From Flammeovirgaceae bacterium UBA2338 (GTDB taxonomy: Bacteria; Bacteroidota; Bacteroidia; Cytophagales; Cyclobacteriaceae): a stretch of 64,000 nt of DNA. Made by a program: the position numbers and the translations under genes. The stretch is from positions 1-64,000 of the forward strand of contig DDUM01000028.1 of assembly GCA_002344795.1 (NCBI GenBank), read 5' to 3'. Shown piece by piece: positions 35,701-42,338 of this stretch (its first letter is position 1; every line of letters starts with the position of its first letter). A model generated the notes under the pieces. The model saw only the letters and a program-made list of their open reading frames with translations. It made no database searches and was not told where the DNA came from.

Positions 35701-36548
35701 CACCTACAGGTGTACAAGTGCCGCTGGGTGATCTAGTGAAAATAGAATATTTACGTGGCCCTCAAATGATCAAAAGTGAAGATACTTTTTTGGTAGGTTA
35801 TGTATTGTTTGACAAACGTGATGGCTACGCAGAAGTAGATGTGGTGAATGAAGCCCAGCGATTTATCCAACAAAAAATTGACAGCAAGGAATTGGTTGTG
35901 CCTACCGGTATCAATTACAAGTTTTCAGGTAGCTATGAAAACCAGGTACGAGCTGTAAAAAGATTAGCCATTGTAATTCCGTTGAGTCTACTGGTGATTT
36001 TTCTCCTGTTGTTTTTCCAATTCAAAACGGTGATCGCCTCCTCCATACATTTCTCCGGAGTTTTGGTGGCTTTTGCCGGTGGCTTTATCATGCTGTGGCT
36101 TTACGGTCAGGATTGGTTTATGAATTTTGGTGTCGCAGGCGTCAACATGCGCGATCTGTTTCAAATGCACACCATCAACTTAAGTGTCGCGGTGTGGGTT
36201 GGTTTCATCGCATTGTTTGGTATTGCTACCGATGATGGTGTAATCATGGGAACGTATATCCATCAGGTATTTGAAGAGAAAAAACCAAACACGGTAAATG
36301 AAGTGCGTGCCGCAGTGTTGGAAGCTGGAAAGAAAAGAGTGCGTCCTGCCATGATGACGGCCGCCACTACATTGATTGCACTGATACCCGTACTCACCTC
36401 CACGGGAAAGGGATCGGATATTATGGGCCCGATGGCGATACCCACTTTTGGTGGTATGGCCATACAACTCATGACCATTTTTGTAGTACCTGTGTTACAG
36501 GCGTATTGGAGAGAAACTGTAGTTACCAAAGAATCTAAATCGAACTAA
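32727..36548 (+). CDS. cusA: CusA/CzcA-type heavy-metal RND efflux pump, inner-membrane subunit
   Basis: A 1273-residue proton-driven pump of the heavy-metal efflux RND family. N-terminal VPVDAIPDLGENQQIVF, followed by DWPGRSPQDIEDQVTYPLTT, is the heavy-metal RND signature. The first transmembrane block (about 370-560) contains GIVIAIGVMVDVGIVFVEN with the proton-relay acidic residues. The second periplasmic loop carries GMRAPMGIKVYGHNL. It is longer than the usual 1040-1050 residues because of extra loops at about 525-680. The preferred metal is probably Cu(I)/Ag(I), given the copper genes downstream. The cognate TolC-like gene starts one base after its stop. Confidence 0.95.
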   Translation: MLNKIIRYFLENKFVTFLILIVFIGWGLVTAPFGWNTGFLPSDPVPVDAIPDLGENQQIVFADWPGRSPQDIEDQVTYPLTTSLLGIPGVKSVRSTSMFGFASIYIIFDEQTEFYWSRSRILEKLNSLPAGLLPDDVQPALGPDATALGQVYWYTLEGRDPQGNVTGGWDLHEIRSVQDFYVKYGLNAVEGVSEVASIGGLVREYQVDVNPDALKAYNIGLDMVMMAVKNSNRDVGAQTIEINKVEYLVRGLGYIKSIEDLEKAVVTVNNNVPVRLKDIANVTLGPATRRGLLDKDGAEVAGGVVVARYGSNPLAVINGVKAKIKEIAPGLPKKVLDDGTVSQLTIVPFYDRTQLIKETIGTLEEALTHEVLITIIVVIMLVLNLRASLLISSLLPVAVLMTFIIMRYSGVDANIVALSGIVIAIGVMVDVGIVFVENIIRHLEFEENKNAKGLQLLEVVYKATAEVSSAVATALATTVVSFLPVFFMEAAEGKLFKPLAFTKTFALLATFALGIAILPTLAHLVFSIDYNKKRIRRFWNIIIIATGILLSLYAKMWLPLALVLIGVNNLFENRWPEKYTSFPNYINIAIMVLISSFYLTTAWLPLGAQSLLIVNYLFVLVLMASILGALMSVVYFYEPILKWCLINKRKFLLLPVVTILFGVLSWIGFNKTFGFIAKGFDLVSWNVRTTSLWSTMSHAFPGIGKEFMPSLNEGSFLLMPTSMPHAGVEQSTEVVQQLDMRLAAIPEVELAVGKMGRAESALDPAPISMYENIINYKPEFVVDEQGHRVTFRTDDKGRFLLSNQQKLTNEEALALGIDTQLLIPDEDGKYFRNWRAHIKSPDDIWNEIVRVAKIPGVTSAPKLQPIETRLVMLQTGMRAPMGIKVYGHNLDVIEQFGMELEAILKQVPSVKAEAAFADRLVGKPYLHLNIDRDAIARYGLSVEQLQQSIETAIGGMKITTTLEGRERYPVRVRYPRELRDDPDKIKKILIPTPTGVQVPLGDLVKIEYLRGPQMIKSEDTFLVGYVLFDKRDGYAEVDVVNEAQRFIQQKIDSKELVVPTGINYKFSGSYENQVRAVKRLAIVIPLSLLVIFLLLFFQFKTVIASSIHFSGVLVAFAGGFIMLWLYGQDWFMNFGVAGVNMRDLFQMHTINLSVAVWVGFIALFGIATDDGVIMGTYIHQVFEEKKPNTVNEVRAAVLEAGKKRVRPAMMTAATTLIALIPVLTSTGKGSDIMGPMAIPTFGGMAIQLMTIFVVPVLQAYWRETVVTKESKSN

Positions 36549-36549
36549 T

Positions 36550-37770
36550 ATGAATCGATATACAATTAATCTAATCCTATTCATCGCTTCCATCTCCACA
36601 GGATTTGGGCAAGCGTCTTTGGATGAGTACGTGGAGTTTGCCTTGCAAAATAATCCTGGCTTGAAAGCCAGTCATACTGAGTTTGAAGTAGCCATGCAAA
36701 AGGTGCCTCAAATGGGAACATTGGAAGATCCCAACCTTCGCGTGTCTGCCTTTGGGCAAATGGTAGAAACCCGAACGGGTGCACAGATGCTCAATTTATC
36801 CCTGGAGCAAATGTTTCCCTGGTTTGGAACCCTGAAAGAACAAAGGAATGCAGCGGCATTGAATGCAGAAGCGGTATTCGAGTCATACAAGAGTGATCAG
36901 AACGAACTCATCCTTAGTGTCAAGGAAGCTTATTTTCCATTGTACGAAATAGATGAAGCCATTCGCTTGAATGAGGAGAACCTGAAAATCCTAGAATCTT
37001 TTAAAACCATTGCCATCTCAAAATTTCAAAATGGTGCCGGCAAGCTAAGTGATGCCTTGCGTGTAGACCTGATGACCAATGACATCAACACCGACATTGG
37101 AATTCTGAAAGAAAAAAGAAAGACCCAGGTTATTGCGTTCAACAAATTGCTCAACCGAAATGAAAGTGAGGATGTAATTGTTACACCTTATACTGGAATA
37201 GAGGCACCAGCAATCAGCAGAGACAGTTTAAGTAATAATCCACAGTTAGAGGTGTTGCGCAAAAAAGTGCTGGCCGCACAAGCACAGGAAAGGCTGGCTG
37301 AAAAGCAAAGCATGCCGAAGTTGGGAGTTGGTGTGCAATACATCGTAACGCAAAAGCGCCCGGAGTTGACTTTCTCAGACAATGGTCAGGACGCGTATAT
37401 GGCCATGTTTAGTATGTCACTTCCTATTTATAGGAAGAAATACAAGGCCAGCATAAGAGAATCACAATTCATGCAAACGTCATTCACCGAAATGCAAACA
37501 GAAGTAGAGAACAACCTCATTGCACAATACGAGATGGCGAGCTTCGAGTTATCAAGAGTGAAACAGCAAGTGGATTTGTACAGTAAACAAGTTGCACAGA
37601 CAAAACAGATTATCACGTTGCTGTTGACTGCCTATGGTAATGATAAAGCTGACTTTGAAGAGATACTCACTATGCAGCAGACGCTATTGAAGTATGAGCT
37701 TTTAGAAATTACTGCGAAGAAGGAATACGCTGTGGCGATTGCGAAACTTGAATATTTAACAGCTAATTAA
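36550..37770 (+). CDS. TolC-family outer-membrane efflux channel (CusC-like)
   Basis: A 406-residue protein with a signal peptide ending at GFGQ (about residue 21) and two OEP repeats. Typical segments are SLDEYVEFALQNNPGLKASHTE, LEQMFPWFGTLKEQRNAA and a long alpha-helical barrel region. It forms the outer-membrane exit for the CusA pump. It follows cusA with a one-base gap and is separated from the adaptor gene by a four-helix-bundle gene and repeats. Confidence 0.92.
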   Translation: MNRYTINLILFIASISTGFGQASLDEYVEFALQNNPGLKASHTEFEVAMQKVPQMGTLEDPNLRVSAFGQMVETRTGAQMLNLSLEQMFPWFGTLKEQRNAAALNAEAVFESYKSDQNELILSVKEAYFPLYEIDEAIRLNEENLKILESFKTIAISKFQNGAGKLSDALRVDLMTNDINTDIGILKEKRKTQVIAFNKLLNRNESEDVIVTPYTGIEAPAISRDSLSNNPQLEVLRKKVLAAQAQERLAEKQSMPKLGVGVQYIVTQKRPELTFSDNGQDAYMAMFSMSLPIYRKKYKASIRESQFMQTSFTEMQTEVENNLIAQYEMASFELSRVKQQVDLYSKQVAQTKQIITLLLTAYGNDKADFEEILTMQQTLLKYELLEITAKKEYAVAIAKLEYLTAN

Positions 37771-37782
37771 TATGGCGATTAG

Positions 37783-37806
37783 GTGATGTGGTAATGTGGT
37801 GATGAG
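37783..37806 (+). repeat. Left repeat of the four-helix-bundle insertion
   Basis: GTGATGTGGTAATGTGGTGATGAG just before the four-helix gene. A direct copy occurs at 38209-38227 (18 of 19 positions over GATGTGGTAATGTGGTGAT), and an inverted one at 38382-38402. Confidence 0.7.
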
Positions 37807-37845
37807 AGTTTGTTTGATTTTAGATAAAACACCAAAATAAAAAAT

Positions 37846-38199
37846 ATGGAAAAGGAAGGGAATTTAATACTGGATTTAACCTTTGATTTTGCTATCAAGA
37901 TAATTGACTTCTGTGAGTTGTTGGAAGAGAGAAGGAAGTACGTCATAGCAAAGCAATTGCTTCGATCAGGAACAGCTGTTGGATCAATGGCAAATGAAGC
38001 ACAAGATTCTGAAAGTAAAGCCGACTTCATTCATAAATTAAAAATCGGAGCGAAGGAAGCGAGGGAAACTCGATATTGGTTAAGGCTATGTCAACATAGT
38101 AAGTCTTATCCATTCGATGATTCATTACTTACTGATCTTGATTCAATCCAAAAAGTTCTTAATAAAATAATAGCAACAAGTAAAAAAAATAAAATGTGA
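37846..38199 (+). CDS. Four-helix-bundle protein (23S rRNA intervening-sequence/TIGR02436 family)
   Basis: A 117-residue all-helical cytoplasmic protein. The family motif is LLRSGTAVGSMANEAQDSESKADFIHKLKIGAKEARETRYWLRL, found in proteins encoded by 23S rRNA intervening sequences and in the Avd accessory proteins of diversity-generating retroelements. Here no reverse transcriptase or rRNA gene is near. The function is unknown. It breaks the tolC-cusB order of a metal operon and is flanked by near-identical repeats, so it looks like an inserted unit. Confidence 0.9.
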   Translation: MEKEGNLILDLTFDFAIKIIDFCELLEERRKYVIAKQLLRSGTAVGSMANEAQDSESKADFIHKLKIGAKEARETRYWLRLCQHSKSYPFDDSLLTDLDSIQKVLNKIIATSKKNKM

Positions 38200-38208
38200 T
38201 GATGAGCC

Positions 38209-38227
38209 GATGTGGTAGTGTGGTGAT
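38209..38227 (+). repeat. Right direct repeat of the four-helix-bundle insertion
   Basis: GATGTGGTAGTGTGGTGAT differs in one position from 37785-37803. The stop codon of the four-helix gene lies 10 bases before it. Confidence 0.7.
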
Positions 38228-38261
38228 TCTTAAAATGATTAAAATTTTAACTTATATGAAC

Positions 38262-38396
38262 ATGGAAAAGCAAACTAAGGACCAAAAAAAACATATAGTT
38301 CCATATATAATGTTAGCTGTTGGTTTGGTTATCGGATGGGCAATTAGCACATCATCAAATCAACACATAAACAGGTCAGCTTCATCAGCACATTAG
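38262..38396 (+). pseudogene. Truncated duplicate of the CusB N-terminus, 44 codons
   Basis: The reading frame MEKQTKDQKKHIVPYIMLAV...GWAISTSSNQHIN is clearly similar to the first 35 residues of CusB (MDKQNKNYRKYLIPILMLII...GWAINSSSHQQID) in the next gene, then ends within an AGCACATTAGCACATT repeat. The signal anchor is kept, but the metal-binding and adaptor domains are absent. It may be a gene fragment left by the neighbouring insertion, or possibly an expressed small membrane protein. Confidence 0.6.
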
Positions 38397-38402
38397 CACA
38401 TT
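38382..38402 (-). repeat. Inverted copy of the four-helix flanking repeat
   Basis: TCATCAGCACATTAGCACATT is the reverse complement of the 37785-37805 repeat with about 18 of 21 matching positions. It overlaps the end of the truncated CusB fragment and lies 13 bases before the real cusB start. Confidence 0.6.
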
Positions 38403-38415
38403 AAACTAATTGATT

Positions 38416-40206
38416 ATGGACAAGCAAAATAAAAATTACAGAAAATATTTAATACCAATTCTAATGTTGATCATTGGAGTAGCGATCGGGTGGGCAATCA
38501 ACTCATCATCACATCAACAAATCGACACATCAGAACAACATCAACACATTGGTCAATCAGAAATCTGGACGTGTAGTATGCACCCACAAATTCGTCAGTC
38601 CGAACCCGGGTTATGTCCGATTTGCGGAATGGATCTAATCCCGTTGGGCAATGATGACGATGGCGGTGATCCGATGGAAGTAAAGATGAGTGAAACCGCC
38701 ATGAAGTTGGCCAACATTCAAAGTACAGTTGTTGGCTTAGGTAATTCTGTAAAAGAAGTACGGCTAAACGGCAAGGTGCAGGCTGACGAAAGAAGGAAGT
38801 CATCACAAGCAGCACACATCCCTGGCAGGATTGAACAATTGCTGGTTAACTTCACTGGAGAGTACGTGCAAAAAGGACAAACCATTGCACAGGTGTACTC
38901 ACCTGAACTGGTGACTGCACAACAGGAATTGTTTGAGGCCAATAAGATAAAAGGCACACAACCAGAACTGTTTTCTGCGGCTCGTGAAAAACTAACGAAT
39001 TGGAAACTCACAGACAAACAAATTGACAACATCCTGACCACCGGAAAATCACAGGAGCGTTTTCCCATCCATGCCGATGTATCGGGAGTGGTGATGAATA
39101 GACGTGTGAGTGTGGGCGACTACGTAATGCGCGGTGAGCCCATTTACGATGTAGCCGATCTGAACAGCGTATGGATATTGTTTGATGTCTATGAAAGCGA
39201 TATGCCCTGGGTGAAAAAGAATAGCGAGATCGAATTCACTGTGCAGTCCTTACCCGGTGAAAAATTCACTAGAAAGATATCTTTCATAGATCCGATCATC
39301 AATCCGGTAACGCGTGTGGCTTCTGCACGAGTGGAAATGAGTAATCCCGGATTGCGATTAAAACCAGAGATGTTTGCCTCCGCCATCGTGAAGAGCAATC
39401 TCAAAAGTGGTAAAGACATCATCGTTCCCAAAACGGCTGTGATGTGGACAGGTGAAAGGTCGGTAGTGTATTTGAAAAAGACCAGTGATGCAGGTGTGAG
39501 CTTCAGAATGACCCAGGTAACGCTAGGCCCATCTCTGGGTGAAACCTACATCATAAAGGAAGGGTTGACCCCCGGAGATGAAATCGTAACCAACGGAACA
39601 TTCACTATTGATGCCGCTGCGCAACTGGCCGGCAAACCCAGCATGATGAGCCCGGAAGGAAGTGCTGTCATGACAGGACATCAACATGGCGAAACAAATA
39701 CCACTCCTCAACCAACAGAGGATCATAGCAAGCTTGAAATGGGATCCACTTTTGAAGTCAATGATAAATTCAAAAGTCAAATTAGTGCTGTTCTCAGCCC
39801 GTATCTGGAATTAAAAGATGCATTTGTAAAAACCAATTCGGGCCAAGCCGCCATCGCAGCAAAAGAAGTAAAAACAGCACTTGATAAGGTAGACATGAAA
39901 CTGGTAAAGGGAGATGCACATAATGCCTGGATGGAGTTATTGGAAGTACTCAATTCCTCCGTGGCGACCATGAGCACTTCCTCTGATGTGGAAGTGCAAC
40001 GCAAATCTTTTTCAACATTTACTGATCAATTCTATGCCGCTATCCAGCAATTCAACGTTTCCGGATTGGAGGCCTATTACCAATTCTGCCCCATGGTCAA
40101 TAATAACAAAGGAGCTTATTGGATCAGTAAAAGCATCGTTATCCAAAATCCGTATTTTGGGGAAAAAATGATGCGCTGTGGGGAAACTAAATCAGAGCTT
40201 AAATAA
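38416..40206 (+). CDS. cusB: CusB-type RND efflux adaptor with heavy-metal-binding and DUF3347 domains
   Basis: A 596-residue membrane fusion protein. ATG 38416 is preferred to the TTG six bases earlier. Residues 10-28 are a signal anchor. A heavy-metal-binding domain follows at 50-75 (TCSMHPQIR...CPICGMDLIP; Cys53, His56, Cys67, Cys70). The adaptor core of barrel-sandwich and beta-barrel (about 105-400) has PGRIEQLLVNFTGEYVQKGQ and NRRVSVGDYVMRGEPIYDVADL. The C-terminal 150 residues form a DUF3347 domain (FKSQISAVLSPYLELKDAFV, FCPMV, GAYWIS). It links CusA to the TolC channel and may hand Cu(I)/Ag(I) to the pump. Confidence 0.93.
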   Translation: MDKQNKNYRKYLIPILMLIIGVAIGWAINSSSHQQIDTSEQHQHIGQSEIWTCSMHPQIRQSEPGLCPICGMDLIPLGNDDDGGDPMEVKMSETAMKLANIQSTVVGLGNSVKEVRLNGKVQADERRKSSQAAHIPGRIEQLLVNFTGEYVQKGQTIAQVYSPELVTAQQELFEANKIKGTQPELFSAAREKLTNWKLTDKQIDNILTTGKSQERFPIHADVSGVVMNRRVSVGDYVMRGEPIYDVADLNSVWILFDVYESDMPWVKKNSEIEFTVQSLPGEKFTRKISFIDPIINPVTRVASARVEMSNPGLRLKPEMFASAIVKSNLKSGKDIIVPKTAVMWTGERSVVYLKKTSDAGVSFRMTQVTLGPSLGETYIIKEGLTPGDEIVTNGTFTIDAAAQLAGKPSMMSPEGSAVMTGHQHGETNTTPQPTEDHSKLEMGSTFEVNDKFKSQISAVLSPYLELKDAFVKTNSGQAAIAAKEVKTALDKVDMKLVKGDAHNAWMELLEVLNSSVATMSTSSDVEVQRKSFSTFTDQFYAAIQQFNVSGLEAYYQFCPMVNNNKGAYWISKSIVIQNPYFGEKMMRCGETKSELK

Positions 40207-40255
40207 TGATGAGGCAAAAAAACAGACTATTAACCATAAACTAAATTTAACAAAC

Positions 40256-40480
40256 ATGAAAAATTCATTATTCTCAATTCTTTTGGCATTTGCACTGGCT
40301 ACTACCTTTTCATTTTCCTTAACTTCTTGCGGTGGTCAGAAGACAGAGGAGGCCACAGAGGTAGCCTATGCCTGTCCTATGCATCCGGAAATAACTGGCA
40401 AAGAAGGTGACACTTGTTCAAAGTGTGGAATGGCATTGGAGAAATTGGAAGAAACAGAAATGAATCACGAACAGCACTAG
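40256..40480 (+). CDS. Small heavy-metal-binding lipoprotein
   Basis: A 74-residue protein starting at ATG 40256. The signal peptide ends in the lipobox SLTSC (Cys25), so it should be lipid-anchored in the periplasm. The mature part is one heavy-metal-binding motif, YACPMHPEI...CSKCGMALEKL, followed by a His-containing tail (MNHEQH). It is 49 bases after cusB and five bases before the thioredoxin gene. A periplasmic metal shuttle feeding CusB is a reasonable guess. Confidence 0.85.
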   Translation: MKNSLFSILLAFALATTFSFSLTSCGGQKTEEATEVAYACPMHPEITGKEGDTCSKCGMALEKLEETEMNHEQH

Positions 40481-40484
40481 TCTA

Positions 40485-40952
40485 ATGATCTACACAATAA
40501 AAAGAATTTCAATATTGATCATCATTGTGGTCTTCTTACAGAATTGCAAGGAAAACCAATCTGATTTAGATAAGATTGAATTGCAAACACTAGACGGGAC
40601 TCCCATTGATATGGATGATTTCAAAAACAAAACTGTCTTTATCAACTTCTGGGCTACCTGGTGCAAGCCATGCATACAGGAAATGCCCACTATCGCAAAG
40701 GCGCAAGAGGTACTAAAAGATAAAAATGTGGTGTTCCTTTTCCCTTCCAACGAATCGGTGGATTTAATTGAAGGTTTTAAGGAAAGAAAAAGTTTTGATT
40801 TCAACTATGTTCAAAGCAAAAACCTGGAAGCGCTGAATATTGTGGCGCTTCCAACTACCTTCATTTTCAATCCAAAGGGAGAACTGATTTTCTCTGAGGC
40901 AGGTTTTAGAGACTGGAGTACTGAAGAAAACCTGGCATTAATAACCCACTAA
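40485..40952 (+). CDS. TlpA-like thioredoxin-fold protein
   Basis: A 155-residue periplasmic thiol-disulfide oxidoreductase. The N-terminal hydrophobic segment ends at Cys21 (FLQNC, a weak lipobox). The thioredoxin active site is FWATWCKPCIQEMP, with Cys60-x-x-Cys63, and the cis-proline is in IVALPTTFIF. It sits inside the copper island, so it may keep cysteines of the metal-binding proteins reduced or repair copper-damaged disulfides. Confidence 0.9.
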   Translation: MIYTIKRISILIIIVVFLQNCKENQSDLDKIELQTLDGTPIDMDDFKNKTVFINFWATWCKPCIQEMPTIAKAQEVLKDKNVVFLFPSNESVDLIEGFKERKSFDFNYVQSKNLEALNIVALPTTFIFNPKGELIFSEAGFRDWSTEENLALITH

Positions 40953-40962
40953 ACCCCTGACC

Positions 40963-42183
40963 ATGAATCGAATAATAATACTTACTGTTTTTACTTTTGC
41001 CCTTTTTTCCTGTTCTGGCAAAAAGAGCAATACAGAAACCGATTTGGTAATTAGTCCGCAAGAATCACCTGCAAGTTTAGAAAGCGCTGAACCTTTTCTA
41101 TTTACTGACAAAAACGGAAAGACTTATTTATCGTGGATTGAAAAAAAAGATTCAGTACATCAATTTAAATATGCAACACGCAATGCTGGTTCATGGTCTG
41201 CACCCACTTTAATCGCAGAAAGTAACAATTGGTTTGTTAACTGGGCCGACTACCCAATGATTGCAGCAGATGGAGGACAAAATATTATTTCACATGTGCT
41301 CAGTAAAAGTGGCCCCGGAACTTTTGCTTACGATATAAAAATGTTTGCATCCAACGATGACGGAAAGGATTGGAGTAATTCATTTGTCATTCACGATGAC
41401 GGTAAACAAGCTGAGCATGGTTTTGTAACTATGGTGCCTTACAAAGAAAATCTATTTGTTTCGTGGTTAGACGGGCGCAACACCGCAATGGAAGGAATGG
41501 AGAATATGGAAACTGGAGATGGTCATGGCGGTCACCATGGTGCCATGAGCTTGCGCGGTGCCATTATAGATTATAAGGGAAATAAAATCGATGAGTGGGA
41601 GTTGGACAATAAAACTTGCGACTGCTGCCAAACAGGAGCCACCATCACCGACAATGGCCCCATCGTAGTCTATCGGGATCGATCAGATGAGGAAATCAGA
41701 GACATGTCCATCGTAAGGTTAGTAAATGGAGAATGGACAACCCCCAAAACCATTTTCCCTGACAACTGGAAGATCAAAGCCTGCCCGGTGAATGGCCCAC
41801 GCGTAGATGCCATTGGCAACACATTGGCCATCGCCTGGTTTACTGTAAGCAAAGAAGTAGCCCAGGTTAACGTCATCTTTTCAACAGATGGCGGTGCCAC
41901 ATTCGGGCAACCTATAAGAATAGACGGAGGTAAGGCCATTGGACGTGTGGATTTAGTGATGCTGGATACTGACCATGCCATGGTGAGTTGGATGGAAGGC
42001 ACCGACATCAAAGTGATGAAAGTAAATCGTGACGGCTCGAAAGGAACACCTGTTGTTGTGGCCACTTCGTCAGAGTCGCGCTCCAGCGGGTTTCCACAAA
42101 TGACCAAATCAGGAAATGAATTAGTTTTTGCCTGGACAGATGATACAGAGAAGAAGGTAAAGGTGGCTAGTCTTAAATTATAA
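40963..42183 (+). CDS. Exported sialidase-fold-like lipoprotein with CxCC and His-rich motifs
   Basis: A 406-residue protein with signal peptide and lipobox ALFSC (Cys17). The rest contains repeats resembling BNR/Asp-box beta-propeller sequences (SNDDGKDWSN, FSTDGGATFG), so a sialidase-like propeller fold is likely. Two features are unusual: a CDCC cluster (Cys219, Cys221, Cys222) and a Met/His-rich loop, MEGMENMETGDGHGGHHGAM, from residue 176. No sialidase catalytic residues could be assigned. Its place between a thioredoxin and copA suggests a metal-binding periplasmic role. Confidence 0.75.
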   Translation: MNRIIILTVFTFALFSCSGKKSNTETDLVISPQESPASLESAEPFLFTDKNGKTYLSWIEKKDSVHQFKYATRNAGSWSAPTLIAESNNWFVNWADYPMIAADGGQNIISHVLSKSGPGTFAYDIKMFASNDDGKDWSNSFVIHDDGKQAEHGFVTMVPYKENLFVSWLDGRNTAMEGMENMETGDGHGGHHGAMSLRGAIIDYKGNKIDEWELDNKTCDCCQTGATITDNGPIVVYRDRSDEEIRDMSIVRLVNGEWTTPKTIFPDNWKIKACPVNGPRVDAIGNTLAIAWFTVSKEVAQVNVIFSTDGGATFGQPIRIDGGKAIGRVDLVMLDTDHAMVSWMEGTDIKVMKVNRDGSKGTPVVVATSSESRSSGFPQMTKSGNELVFAWTDDTEKKVKVASLKL

Positions 42184-42338
42184 GCAGGTTTTGATTCTAA
42201 AATCCATTTGTGATTTAACTGAGTTTTGTATGACTCATTGCTCTTCAATCTGTTTGTAAAACATATAAACTATTCATCTAATTGTGTAACAAAAAGTGAC
42301 TCGAAAGTGATGAATTTTGACTAACAAAAAACATTAAA

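Noticed and set aside
37846..38199. Diversity-generating retroelement (Avd-like gene)
   Set aside because: No reverse transcriptase, template repeat or variable-region gene is present within the window.
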